Assembly (NCBI GenBank): GCA_004335635.1
Contig: QAXH01001125.1
Span: forward strand, 1-43,395
From: Chloromonas sp. AAM2
Taxonomy: Eukaryota; Chlorophyta; Chlorophyceae; Chlamydomonadales; Chlamydomonadaceae
Direction: 5' to 3'
Length of the DNA: 43,395 bases
Positions 21,004 to 32,247 of this stretch are shown piece by piece. Each line of letters starts with the position of its first letter. The stretch's first letter is position 1. Below the pieces are notes generated by a model. That model saw only the letters and a program-made list of their open reading frames with translations, had not been told where the DNA came from and did no database searches. Both the position numbers and the translations under genes were made by a program.

Positions 21004-24000
21004 ATGGTACATGCAGGGCACACTGCACCCTCACTCCAGACCACTGAGCTGCCCCAGCTCACTGCCAATGCTGCTGCAGTAACCAGCATGCAGGCCGGTG
21101 CAGCATGGATGCCCACCCGCATCCACCACGCCCCTGGCACCACACCAAAGCGTGCACTTGATGGCCATGCCATACATGCTTCACCCAGCCCGGCTGCCAA
21201 GCGCTACAAAACAGGCGAAGCGCCCAATGATACAGCCTCTCCTGGCCAACCTGCCAGTCTGCCTGCTCCAGCTGCCAGCGATGAACATGTCGAAGCTTAC
21301 AATTTGATATCAGATGACGAGGAAGACGATGTGCGTCCATACCCTGCTGCTCCGGGGCCACCATGCCCGGTAGACGTCCAGGCAGCCTACCCAGTCCACC
21401 CCATCAAAAATGAGCAACTCTCTCAACGCAATCTGCTGTCCAAGCAGGCCAGCCGTGACCCTCAAATCCCACTACGCATGTCAGACGCTGGCAACGCTTC
21501 TGTCCCTCACCCCAACGGCAGCTTCATGCCTGGACAGGATGCAGCCGCAGGTCTTGCCCCAGCCGCTGGCCCAAATTCAGTTCTTGCACAATCCCCAGTG
21601 CCAGGGAACGGGGACAGCCCAGCCGTCGTACAGCTTTCCAAAAAGCCACCATCTGGCAAAGCCTCATTTGGCATCCGTGAGCTACTCCAGCTAACGAGTG
21701 ACCAGCAGCAGTGGAATGACCTGCCTGCCCGGCCCCGTTCTGCAGGTGGCAGCAGGCGGGCAGGGTTTGAGCGGGGGGGGTCACAGGACGTGGGGGATGC
21801 GCTTGCGGGCGGCTCCGCACAACACCCACCCCGTGCGCAAAGCCTACCTGCAGCACAGGCCGCAGCACCAGCAGAAGAAGCAAAATTAGAACCTGACTTG
21901 GCAATGGTACCAGCAGATGCGGCTGAGCCTGAGATTGATGAGAACCACGTCAAAAAGATCATCCGTGATTGCTTTCCTGACGGCATGCCCCTTGAGGTCT
22001 TGGGAAGCAAGCTGGCACCCTCTGCAGCCAGGTGCTTCAGGGTGAGAGTGCAAGTCCATCATGCTCTACATTCAGATTTGCTGGCTGTCGGGCTGTCACT
22101 TACACCAGGAATGTATGCAACGTCTGATGTCTATGGACTGGCTTGTTTACATGTCCAGCCTCCAATTCAAAGGGCCGGTCAGCATCAAGCAAGGGTCCGA
22201 GAAACCAAGGATCAAGTGATCGAGTATACCAATGAGAAGGCCTCAAGTTAAAAAGCGTTTCTTGTCGCCTGGCTTGCCCTGCAGGACTTGCTGAATTCAG
22301 CCAAGCAGAAGCTCAAGGAGGGCAAACCACCCACCGCTGCCAACCGTCAGGAGCAGCTGCTGAACCATGTGTGTGTCATGGCAGGCACGGTGCAGAAGGA
22401 GCTGAGGGAGCACAACACGAAGCTGTCACACATGGATGGCGATCCATACTCTCTGCCGGAGGTCAGGTGAGGCAGGGGCAAGCGGGCTCATCCTGGCAGG
22501 CAGGCAAGAGCTGGGCATCCCATGTGACAAGGCTAGGGGTACTGGTGCATATCTATCAACAACGTATTACTTCTGAACACTGAGGCTGCCATGGGGTAGC
22601 TCTTGGCAAGGTGCTCACAGTGGCACCCGGGCCTTTAGTTGAGGCCGTTGGTTGAGGCCTGGTTTTTCAGCAGAACAGACTCTCAGGTCGCACCCCCATT
22701 GCCAGAGACTCTGATGCAGCACACTTGCTGAAAGTGCCCTGCATCAGCCAAACCCATTCCTATACCTCACTGTATAGGTATTCAGCTCCTGCACGGCTGC
22801 TCAGCTGCTGCAGGCAGTACAACCTCCTTCTTGTCATACGCAGTCTTGGCGTGAAGGGATTCACTGGCTGAACATGCACGTGTAACAGCATGGTCTTGGG
22901 TTGGCTGCGCAGATCTCTGGAGGAAGACATTGTAAGGATGTTGGTGTCAAAGGCATCCAAGGCAATGAAGAAGGGAATTGACAAGATAACAGCATTGGTG
23001 CGTGTGGGGCTGGCATGACCAATCATTGTTTCAAACATGAATGAAACGATGAAAATGATCATCCAGGGAAGCAAAGATAGGGGCTTTGCATACATTTTGT
23101 GTCTAGGTTTCGATTGTTTTCTGCTGCCTTAATACTGAACCGTGTGTGAGTGTGTGAATGTTGCACACCAACGTTTGCGCTGCTGTTCTCCCCTGCAGGA
23201 TGTCCTGAACAACCTGCCCACTGTTGTGGCTTCTGATAGCGCGTTCGGAGAGTACAAGGTGCGCATTAGATCTGTGTGCAGGTTCCTGACAGGAAAAGAG
23301 ATGGACAGGTCAGAGCGAGCCGCATGTGTTCTGAATAGGCCCTGAGGGTGGGACCGGCAGGCCATCATGGCCTGGACAACACACGCTTTGTGGGACGTGG
23401 CGTGGCCGTTTGCCCCCCAGTTTGTAATCAATCTGCAACATGCCTTGCTTTGCAAATTCAGTCAGCTGATGCAATCTGCTATGTACGCAGTCTGCAGTCT
23501 GTCACTGCAAGTAGTGATCCAAACTGTGATGTGAGAGACTCTTATGCATGGCATGTGTGCCTGGAGCTGGGAACACATTTGAGCACACCATGGCAGGATG
23601 CATCACACATTGCTCGAGGTTTCAGGAGGTTTGGTTTTTCCATGCGTTCCGTTGGTTGACCTCCTGCGTCCCATTGACTTCCAGGTGCCCAACACCGACC
23701 CCCGTGTGGGCCTACGGGGCGAGAGCGGGGTCAAGACGCTCAGGGACGTAGCATGCAACAGCCTCATGGGGCACTACTCAGGTACTGAGAGACCAGAGCG
23801 GGGAGAGGACGCAGCGAGAGCCGGTCAAACCGTGCAACACCAACACACCACACAAACCATGTCAAGGCCACCTACGCATGTCATGAAACTTCTCAGCCTG
23901 CGCTTTCTTTCAGCTCATGCTGACTCTTCTTCGAACCTGTGTTTTCTCTCCTTACATTCTTGTGTGCAGGGTTTCAGATGTTTGCCCTGGAGTTCCGCCA

Positions 24001-27000
24001 CTTCTCCAAGCACCCGCCGGCGCGGCTGCTGCAGAACATGGCAGAGCTGCTGCAGGACAAGTGCAGGCCTAACCAACAGGTGTGCGACATGTGGCAAGCT
24101 GTGAGCTTTGAGATAATGGCAGCAACTTCAACCGGTCGTTGAACACAAACATTTCTGTGGCAGTCGGTCTGTACACAGAGCCACTGTGCAATGATGCCAG
24201 CAACCTGTGACTTCAACCCAGTGTTTGGGATGAGCGTTTGTGTCCAGTAGAGGTGGCGGATGTTGCCCTGTGCCATCGTTGCTGCTGTCAGTTTCCTGCC
24301 TCGCTAGCTGGCTGCTGCCGAGGCATGGCTTTGCAATGTTGGTGGAGCCAAAGTCATTGATTGTGAATCATGGGCAGCACAGCCCGCCAAGAGCTGCAAA
24401 TGACGACATGCATGCATGCATGGAGTTCAGGTGTGAGGTTGCATGCATGGAGTTCAGGTGTGAGGTTGCATGCATGGAGTTCAGGTGTGAGGTTGCATGC
24501 ACATTGCAGGTCACTCTACCAGGCCCTCTGGCCCCATACCTGGCCGAGCTGTATTACATCGAGGAGAGCATGGGGGAGCACATCGTCAAGTGCATGCTCA
24601 AGACATGCACCCTGCAGCAGCAGCAGCAGCCCGTGCAGCCCGCAGGCAAAGGCAACGGTGGAGGCGGCAACGGGAGGGGCAAGGGAAACGCCAAAGGCAA
24701 GGGGAATGGCAAGGCAGCCACGGTCGCTGCCGCTGCAGTAGCTGCAGTGGCTGGTGCGCAGGCTGGTGCGCAGGCTGGTGCGCAGGCTGGTGCGCAGGCT
24801 GGTGCGCAGGCTGGTGCAGCGGCCGGGGCAACCCAGGGGAAAAGTAATGGCAAGGGGAAGGAAAAGGCGCCAGGAACGGCTACCGCTGGTGCTGGTGCGG
24901 ACGCGGGCGCAGGGGATGGGACCAGGGATGGGGAGCTTGGCGGCAACGGGAAGAAAAACGCCAAGGCCAAGGCGGCTGCGCTGGCAGCAGCAGCAGTAGC
25001 AGCAGCAGCAATGGCAGTTGAGGACAGTGCAGACGCACATGTGAAGTCCCCGAAGAAAGAGAGGACAGGCGCAGGCAAGGGCGGGGAGGCAGACGCACCG
25101 GAGATGGTGTGGGTGGCGAGTGCGAGTGATCTAGAGGGTGTGCTGCGTGAGTGCATGATGGAGCAGCTGCGTAAGGGAATCAAGAACCTTGGCATGGACA
25201 TACCCCTGCAACACCAGGACGACCCAGACGTCATTGAAAAATGGTGAGAGCAGGAGGCAACGCAAGGCGTGAAGCACATCCACATCTTGCCTGGGGCATA
25301 GGCGCCGCGCATCGAAAGTCCTCGCTTGAGTTCATCCACATGGGTCGTTTTTGGTTAACTTGAGTCGGTCAACCTACTGTTAAGCAGACTTCTGAGGTGT
25401 GCAACAGAAGTGTATAACTTTTGATTCAAATTTGTTTGTTTGATTGGAGCATGAGGGGCAAAAAGGCAGGACAGGCAAGGATTCACAACTTTCCCTGGGC
25501 AAAAAGGCCGCTTGCTGTTCTCAATCGGCTGAACACACAGCAGCGGTCAACTGTATGATTGGCTTTGCTCGTTTGGAACTGCCAAGTGCAGCTGGATTGC
25601 CTACAGATGTTCTGCGCCTGGTTTGTTGTTCATTTGCTGTTGTTGGTGTTGGTGTGTCACAGGCTTGAGGCTGAGGATGCTGTGTGGGCCTTCACGTGCG
25701 AGTGCTATGGCGCAGACATCGAGACACAGGGCACACTGGGCCGCACGGGCAAGGAGAGCCTGGCAAGCATACTCACAAACCTGGTGCGCGCTGGTGGGGC
25801 GGTAGATGGTTGGCCAGGGGTGGTTGGACGTGGTGGTGTGTTGCCTGCACAATTGTATTTAAGGTTTTGAACTTGGCAGGAGAAAATGGGCAGATGAACA
25901 GCACTTGCTGTTCTATGCTTTTCAACGTGAATGGCGGTTACCGAACTTGGTATCAGCACGATTGCCAGCACTGCAACGTCTGCCAATGTATCGACACCTT
26001 GAACCAATGGAGCTGTTTAATCACGATTGGTGTTGTGCGTGTGTATGTTGACAGGGTGATGATGATGTGCGCACTCAGCTCGTTGGGAAGCTTGTGCTCA
26101 ACTCTAGCCTGACCACCACCGCCATCCCCCAGCAGCGCAATCTCATGGCGCGAATCAACGACCCCGCAGTCGACCTGCCCGGACTGAAGGACGTGCCGGG
26201 AAACGTCAAGGAAGTGTGAGTGATGGGCATCACAGCCTGTCAGTGTGCAAGGCAGCTGTCATATTCTAGTTGACCTGTGAGCACAAGCGGCTGCATGTCA
26301 TTTGATCCATAAGAGGACTCTGACCAGAAAACATTTTCGCTCAAGGGAGAAGTGAAGCTCTGCAGGTGAAGACGAGGCGTTGGCGATGAAATTGTCACAT
26401 CTCTGTTGATTTCCGCCATAGCTGTCACTGGTCCTCTGAAATATGTTGGAGCAAGTAACGCCATTATTTGCCTACCCCTGTAAGGGAAGCATGCACTTGG
26501 TCGACACTCCGTGCTTGTTCTGCACTTCTGCCCGTCCACAGGAAATACCAGCAGCAGTCGATGAACAGCAACTGCTACCAGGTGGTGGTTCAGATCGCGG
26601 GCTGGCCCCTGCTGTTCCTGGTCACGAGCAGACGCATACAGAAGGACATGCAAGCCAGGTGGGCGACCATCATCACTGCAGTATATAGAGCTTCCTATTG
26701 GAAATATCCCAAAAAATATCCTATTGTCTCATGTGCCCACCTTGCACCCTAGTGTGCTATCACAACCAATTCCAACCGGCAGTTCCAACGGGCAAAGTCG
26801 TTACTGTAGCCTGCATATATCAATCCTTCACATAGGTAGTGTTTCACTATGCACTAGCGATGTGTCGGTCGTGGCACTTGCGCTTGTGCCAAAGCGTCTT
26901 GGCGTATGCCGACCTGTTGCATAGCCTTGTCTGTTGCTCAAAGGCAGCTGCCACTACATTTGCATAGCAGCCACCTTGCCAGCTTGCTGCACACGTTTTG

Positions 27001-28877
27001 TGCCGTTGGCTTCTGTGTGTGTGTGCCCTCAGTTACCCGTACAGTGTCCAGTATTGAAGCCGTTGTGTGTCTGCCTGCAGTTACTCATACGGTGTGCACT
27101 ACTGGACCAACCTGTTTGACCACAAGCGCGCCATGGACAAGGCCAGGTCACACCTGGTGGAGCGGCTGGAGAACAAGAGCCTAAAGCACCTCCTGGTGAG
27201 AAACAGTGCAGCGGAAGGATGAGGATAGTGGACACGGCAGTGCAACAGTGGCTGACAGTTGGTGGGTTTGTGAGGTTCCGTCGGGCCAAGCACGGACGAT
27301 TCTTGCTTAGTACTATGACGGTTGTACATATGAATCGTGCCACACCTTGACCATAGGCAGACACGGTCAGGCAGATGTAGAGAATTCGATAAACCAAGCA
27401 GGTGCTCGTGCGGCGTTGTTTTGTGAGGCCGTATTGAATCCGTGTTGTTTCCTGGTGCTGTTCGTTGCTCATTCAGCGCGCGAGGGACCTTGGTCTTGCG
27501 GGCGGCCCTGCAGCCAGCACAAACCTGCATAGCGGCGCACTGTCAGCAGCTAGTGGGGAGGCGCGTGCTTCCCGCACTCAGGGCGTTCTCCACCCCGCTG
27601 CGGGCCAGGCGCATGCAGGCATGGGCGCGGCGGCTCTAGAGCCTATTCTTGCGCTGCCAGGGGTAGACAGCGGGGCTGGGGACGGCGATGGCCTCGTGGA
27701 GGACTCGGCTGAGACTGTATCGGAGCTGCGGCCGCAGCCGTTTGGCGAGGCCGCCCGCGTGTCCTTCCAGCGACCAGCTTCCGCGTCCCTTCCGCCGCCC
27801 GCACCCCGCACAACCGGTGCACGCCCGCTGTACCAACCCGCACCTCATCTGCAGCAGTTGCTCGGCCGCACTGGCCTGCTGCATCAGGTGCCGAGTGCTC
27901 CATTGCCTAGCAGAGCAGTTGACGGGCAGCCTGGAATGGCAGGCGCATCTTCGGCACCTATGCCAAGCGGCAGCGCACAGCAGCAGCAGCAGCAGCAGCC
28001 TCAGACTGCCAGCGGCGGCAGCATGCCAAGGGGCCAGCCAAGTTCATCTGGTATAGAGTGGGCAGCACCAAGAGCACATGACTGGTCCAAGGACGCCAGA
28101 CCAACGCCTTCACAGGTGCTGGGATTAGTGCCCTTTCAGAGTGCTGATCCGTTCAAGTCACATGCCGCACTTCCCATCCCTCAATTCAACTTTCAATCTG
28201 CTCTTGCACAGAGGCGCAGCTCAGGTGGTGGTCTGGGGCTGCCAGGCGGTGTTGAGGCTTTACGACCAAACACAGGCAGTAATCCTTTGCAGCAGGGAAG
28301 CATGCCTACTGCCAATACAGTCCCGATACTGAGCATGGGCCCGCAGAATAGCTCTTATGCGACGGGCCCACCGTTCCCGCAGGCCTTTGTCCGCCCGCAG
28401 CCCGTTTCTTCGGCCCATCCTCATTGGGCCAATGGCATGAGCAAAATGTCCTTCACGCCCACCTCGTACCGGCCCCCAGCCCAGCCCCTGCCTGCCTTAC
28501 ATCATTCCATGGGACAGGCAGCGCCTGCCTCCTACCACCCTGTTTCCCGCCCGGCATTTGGCACAGCAGCAATCGAACAGCGCAATCCCATGTCCCTCCC
28601 GCATGAGCTACCCCCTGCACCTGCTGCCTTCTCAACAGCGGGACAGCTTACCAATGCATCATTGCAGGCCTTGGCCCCTGGCCAGGCTGCAGGTGCTTCG
28701 GGCTTGCCTGCTGGGCAGCCGGCCTGGGACCCGTTCCCGTCCGCAGTGGCACCCACGCCTGCCTTCCAACCTTTTGTGAGCCAGCCAGCGCTTGCCCCAT
28801 CCCTTGCTGCTCCTGCCCCATTTCTCCCAGTAGCCCAGGCTGCACCTGAACCCTTCATCGTCGTAGAGCTAGACTGA
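21004..28877 (+). CDS. large unrecognised protein, probably nuclear, eleven exons
   Basis: I do not recognise this protein. Exons 21004-22041, 22285-22461, 23199-23258, 23685-23781, 23970-24079, 24510-25243, 25663-25783, 26055-26215, 26542-26658, 27081-27195 and 27477-28877 join in phase to 1376 residues. Residues 1-310 are Pro/Ala/Ser-rich, with a possible nuclear signal (AAKRYK) and an acidic patch (ISDDEEDDVRPYP). Folded, helical-looking stretches occupy about 310-525 (KKIIRDCFPDG, NRQEQLLNHVCVMAGTVQKE, FQMFALEFRHFSKHPPARLL) and 690-920 (DLEGVLRECMMEQLRKGIKN, GKESLASILTNLGDDDVRTQ, YQVVVQIAGWPLLFLVTSRR). A Gln/Gly/Lys/Ala low-complexity insert of about 160 residues divides them. The last ~450 residues are Pro/Gln/Ala/Ser-rich and disordered. 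Exon 2 uses a weaker donor (GTCAGG). The start is the first ATG of the long first exon, and upstream exons are possible. The layout suggests a chromatin or transcription scaffold, which is inference only. Confidence 0.75.
24414..24500. repeat. 27-bp tandem repeat (three copies) just before a 3' splice site
   Basis: Units begin GCATGCATGGAGTTCAGGTG at 24,414, 24,441 and 24,468, with an exact 27-bp period, and end at the acceptor region (CAG at 24,507-24,509) of intron 5 of the large gene. The period is a multiple of three and the units are stop-free in one frame. If the intron end were retained it would encode MEFRCEVAC three times. Confidence 0.9.
24750..24809 (+). repeat. 12-bp coding tandem repeat
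   Basis: Five exact copies of GCTGGTGCGCAG in frame, encoding Ala-Gly-Ala-Gln repeats in the low-complexity insert of the large protein, followed by degenerate Ala/Gly codons. Exact identity of units points to recent slippage expansion, so the repeat number may vary between strains. Confidence 0.95.
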
Positions 28878-28917
28878 TTCCGCGGTACATACGTCCAGTT
28901 ACATCTTCTAGCCACTC

Positions 28918-29208
28918 TTAGCAGCTGCTCCCGAAGGTGGTGCGTAGCTGCTGGACCATTGTGCCGATGTCCATGCGGGTGATGATGAAGCACCGCGATA
29001 TACTGCTCGTTGTGGTGAAGCAGCTATATCCAGAGTGACAGCCTGATCCACTGGGCACGTCTGCATGTGCACATGAGGCCCTGCATGCGCGCCACACAAG
29101 GGCAGCCAGGACATGCACAAGCGCCCAGACACTAGGCTTGTCATTCAGGGCCTGACGCACACCCTGCATGTATTTGTCGATCTCCAATGATGACCCTGCA
29201 GCAGTTGG
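28918..29208 (-). CDS. probable 3' part of an unrecognised gene, exon structure unresolved
   Basis: Two parts of this minus-strand frame look coding by GC-rich third codon positions. One is upstream (SLEIDKYMQGVRQALNDKPS then VWALVHVLAALVWR), preceded by a CTGCAG acceptor at about 29,209. The other is at the end (RCFIITRMDIGTMVQQLRTT then FGSSC and stop at 28,918). The middle is poor, with Cys/Ser/His-rich residues and several CAG acceptors, so an intron probably lies within it. The whole span is nevertheless open. The stop is 40 bp from the stop of the converging large gene. The 5' end was not found, and no family is recognised. Confidence 0.4.
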   Translation of the reverse strand, partial: PTAAGSSLEIDKYMQGVRQALNDKPSVWALVHVLAALVWRACRASCAHADVPSGSGCHSGYSCFTTTSSISRCFIITRMDIGTMVQQLRTTFGSSC

Positions 29209-29231
29209 CGTTGTCTTACAGTCGTGCGACT

Positions 29232-29316
29232 CTGGCCAACAACCCCAGAAGTCGTTCCAACCACGCGAGTGTTGCAGTGGTCAATCCTTGCACATGCTAC
29301 TGGGGTTGTTGGCCAG
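29232..29316. repeat. 17-bp perfect inverted repeat
   Basis: CTGGCCAACAACCCCAG at 29,232-29,248 and its exact complement CTGGGGTTGTTGGCCAG at 29,300-29,316, with a 51-nt loop. The flanks do not extend the stem. It could form a hairpin in DNA or RNA. It may be the ends of a tiny foldback insertion or a structured RNA, and I cannot say which. Confidence 0.9.
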
Positions 29317-29808
29317 TTCAAGAAAGAGATAGTGCCAGCTTCAGAGCTTAGAAGCAAACGTTTGCTTGCTCAGCAATAGCCAGGTACTAGACGCACTTAC
29401 AGCTGTCACTCTCAGAACTATAATACCAAAAGTTTGTTATTTCAAACGACTGCTACGAGCCACCTGTGGCATATTTTTGCGTGCAGCCAAATCACTGGTG
29501 CCGGGCTAAGCATGGCCGTTGCCAAGCTGGCATAGTATTGCGGCATAACTTCAGTGCTGTGGCATGTGTGGCTGTGGCTTGCTGCAGTGTCTCCATGACA
29601 TGTCTAGTACACTGAGTGACTTGCATGCAGAGTTGTCCAGCTGGATTGCCAGAGCAGTCATGCTTGTGTAATGTTCGGGATGCTGCACAGAAGACAACAC
29701 AATAGTGTTTCATCCGTGGTATTGGCCGTCTGTTCCTGATGCCTTGTCATGATGCAGCGAAAGCTGAAAGTGAGTTGGCTGCACAGTGCAACTGCTTGGG
29801 GGCCTCGA

Positions 29809-30170
29809 TCACAAGTGGGGAGGGATTCCAACCCGTCCAACCTACTTGTGAAGGGGATTGCGACACACCGGGACAGTAGTGATGGTGGCCAACCCCTCGA
29901 GGTGCTATCCTGACCGCATACCTCGTTAGACCCAAAGTTAGACCAAAATGGGACCTGGTCCGGAATCCTGTTACGCCAATCTCCTGACTTACAAGCTGAA
30001 CCGTTCTGTTCTGAGGCGTCAAGCCATGTGATGTCCAGGCCCAAGGGTCAACAAGCCATTGATGGCAGTGTGCAAGTACGCCCTCAAAAGGATGAAATAA
30101 AAGTTTACAAACCTCGGCCACTCCGGCCGCTACACTGAGCACTGCCCAGCCATACCATACGATTGCAACA
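29809..30170 (-). mobile_element. dispersed element, copy F, fused to repeat module H copy 2
   Basis: In minus orientation, module H (30,170-29,949, like 18,716-18,494) runs into the ~130 bp shared with copy D (GTCTAACGAGGTATGCGGTC, AGCACCTCGAGGGGTTGGCC). It then enters the terminal module and ends at CTTGTGA, here TCACAAG on the plus strand at 29,809. The minus-strand frame stays open through module H into the terminal part. This copy shows that module H belongs to, or was joined to, the CTTGTGA family. Confidence 0.75.
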
Positions 30171-31113
30171 CACTGCCCCAAATGTTCTGCAAGCAGCCTC
30201 CATCAGACACACCAAACCAGAGTGGATGACCATTCCTGTTCATGTTGACCAGGTTACTACCACACGTTTCAAAAGTTTTCAGACACAGTCCGACACTGTA
30301 AACTGGGTTTTGGGACGCAGGAGAAAAAGAGTTCTTGTGTATGGACCATGTGTGTCATCTTGAGGGCCAACAAATTTTTGAGCATATGGGCATCGGACCA
30401 ATAGTGGCACAGTGGACAGATGATGACACTTGACAGCCAGAAGGTGTGCGTCGTGGCACCTGCATGATATACTCTGTGTGGGTTGGCCTTAAGACCAGTG
30501 ACGCCAGTGTTACCCGTAGTGTGTTTTGCGTGTGCCTGCCCGTTTCAAGATGCCTTAGAGTGTGAGTGTCTAGAGTACGTGTCTAAAGTTGTGCTCTCGT
30601 CCGCTCATGAGTCTCAGCGCTCACAGACACAACAGAAACACATCAACACAGGTTCAGGACACACGTATTGTCCCAGACCTGGCATTCTTCTTTTGTTTTT
30701 GCAATGCAGTGCTCGGCACCCTGTAAAGCACAGAATGCCGAGATGAATTATGCATGGTGAGCAAGGCAGAATTACAAGACATGCAATCGTTACATATACA
30801 CGCAAGAGCGACAGAGGTCCAACAAGTCAGGCAACTGCTCTTCAGGGTTTCAGAACAAGCCTGTGCTATTGACGCTCAAACAGCACTCTGGCAAAATCGC
30901 TGTTAAGTCATGGATACACTAGGCATGTGCCTAACAGCCAAAACTCTTCAAAACATGACAATGCACGGCAACAATGCTCTAGCTTTATGCATTTGCCAAC
31001 CATAAAGATTGTGCCGTGGCATGATTAAACCCAGCCAATGGATGTGTGTGCCAAAATACACTGGCAAAAGGCTCAGAAATACAGTTGCAAAGCACGAGAC
31101 AAACTGTTGTTGT
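30171..31113. other. intergenic stretch without a supportable gene
   Basis: Nothing with convincing coding or RNA features. A minus-strand TGTAA at 30,790-30,794, about 320 bp past the stop of the 260-residue gene, is a possible polyadenylation signal. A region of short frames at 30,483-30,746 is probably chance. Confidence 0.4.
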
Positions 31114-32247
31114 TCAGGCCACAGCAGACAGAGCAGGCACAGGCCGTGCTGGCTGCTCCATGGGAGTGGGTGCAGGTGGCGAGAGCTGTTGTTTGATGGA
31201 TGCCATTGTCTCAGCACTGCTGCCTCGGTCCTGGCTGGCAGCCAGCACTGCATGCCAAGCGCCCTTGGAGCCCTTATCCGAAGGCCCACGCTGCTGCTGC
31301 ACAATCTGCGCAATCTGTTTTAGAACTTCCAATGAGACGCTGCCGTTGCTCCCAAGCTGATTGATGAGATCCTTGCCAAAGTATGTACTGCGTGACAAGC
31401 AAACATCGCTGATGTTAGGCATCGTACATGCAAAGGTGCTTCCAAGGTTATACAATTTGCATCATCGTTACAAAGCTACAACGACCTGTACATTTACACC
31501 TTGAAATCCATGCCTGTCCTGCCGAGCACCACTAACACCATGCCTACTTTACATCTTTCAGTTCCTGTCCTGAGATTGTATAGCATCTCATAAGTGCCAA
31601 AATGGAGGCTCACCTGAGTTTGAAGCGCTCTGTGTTGCCCACAATAGCAAAAGCAAGCTCTGGCCGGTTCAACTCCAGCACCGCAATCTCAGCAATGCGA
31701 GCTAAAAATCGCTTGCGAGTTGGCCAGTCTGCCAGCCATGGATTCATGTCTGCGCTGACTGATGAGCTGGAGGAAGCGAGCGGCTCATCCAACTCTGCGT
31801 CCTGTGCGAAACCTGCTGACTTGGACGCGACGTAGGCCGAAAGGATGTCGAGACATCTACCAGCCTGCATAATCACATTGCGATATCCATTTTTGAGGAT
31901 TCGCAAACAAACTGGCTGGCCGCACACACTTGAAGCCAGGCCCTCAGCCACACGGGCGTCGCAACCACACAAACAAACCCCATTCGCACCTGGTCCACCG
32001 ACTTGATGCATTCTATCAGCTGTGACATGTCTCGAATGGACAAGTGGTTGCGCTCGCGCAGCTTTTCAATGACGCCTGCATACACCTCTGGAAACGGGTA
32101 ATCCCTGTCGAGCTGCCTCCGTTTGGCTGAGACGCACACACTGGGACGGGGAGCAGTGCAGACTCGCTGCGTGTTGAGGCTGCTCGCTGACTTCTGTCGA
32201 CCAGGACCTCTGATGCCAGGAGCCGATCCCCGATGAAGCAGTTGCAT
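31114..32247 (-). CDS. unrecognised 260-residue protein, possibly organelle-targeted
   Basis: I do not recognise this protein. Three exons (32247-31990, 31864-31614, 31387-31114) join in phase, with donors GTGCGA and GTGAGC, to give 260 residues. The first ~48 residues (MQLLHRGSAPGIRGPGRQKS and on, through PRPSVCVSAKRR) are rich in Ser, Arg, Ala and Pro with few acids, like a plastid or mitochondrial transit peptide. The body looks all-helical: FPEVYAGVIEKLRERNHLSI, RDMSQLIECIKSVDQAGRCL, RKRFLARIAEIAVLELNRPE, LAFAIVGNTERFKLSTYFGK, VSLEVLKQIAQIVQQQRGPS. A Ser-rich linker (PLASSSSSVSAD) sits in the middle, and the C-terminus is Pro/Ala-rich. There are no catalytic motifs or membrane segments. 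Targeting is inference. The start is the first ATG that leaves a targeting-like leader, and other upstream ATGs in the same open frame are possible. Confidence 0.7.

Noticed and set aside
24554..25339. 261-codon minus-strand frame opposite exon 6 of the large gene
   Set aside because: It is the complement of low-complexity Gly/Ala/Lys/Gln codons, giving Ala/Pro/Leu/Cys runs, and has no independent support.
27578..27903. Minus-strand frames opposite the last exon of the large gene
   Set aside because: They are mirror frames of GC-rich, Pro/Ala-coding sequence. The plus-strand exon is supported by splice phase.
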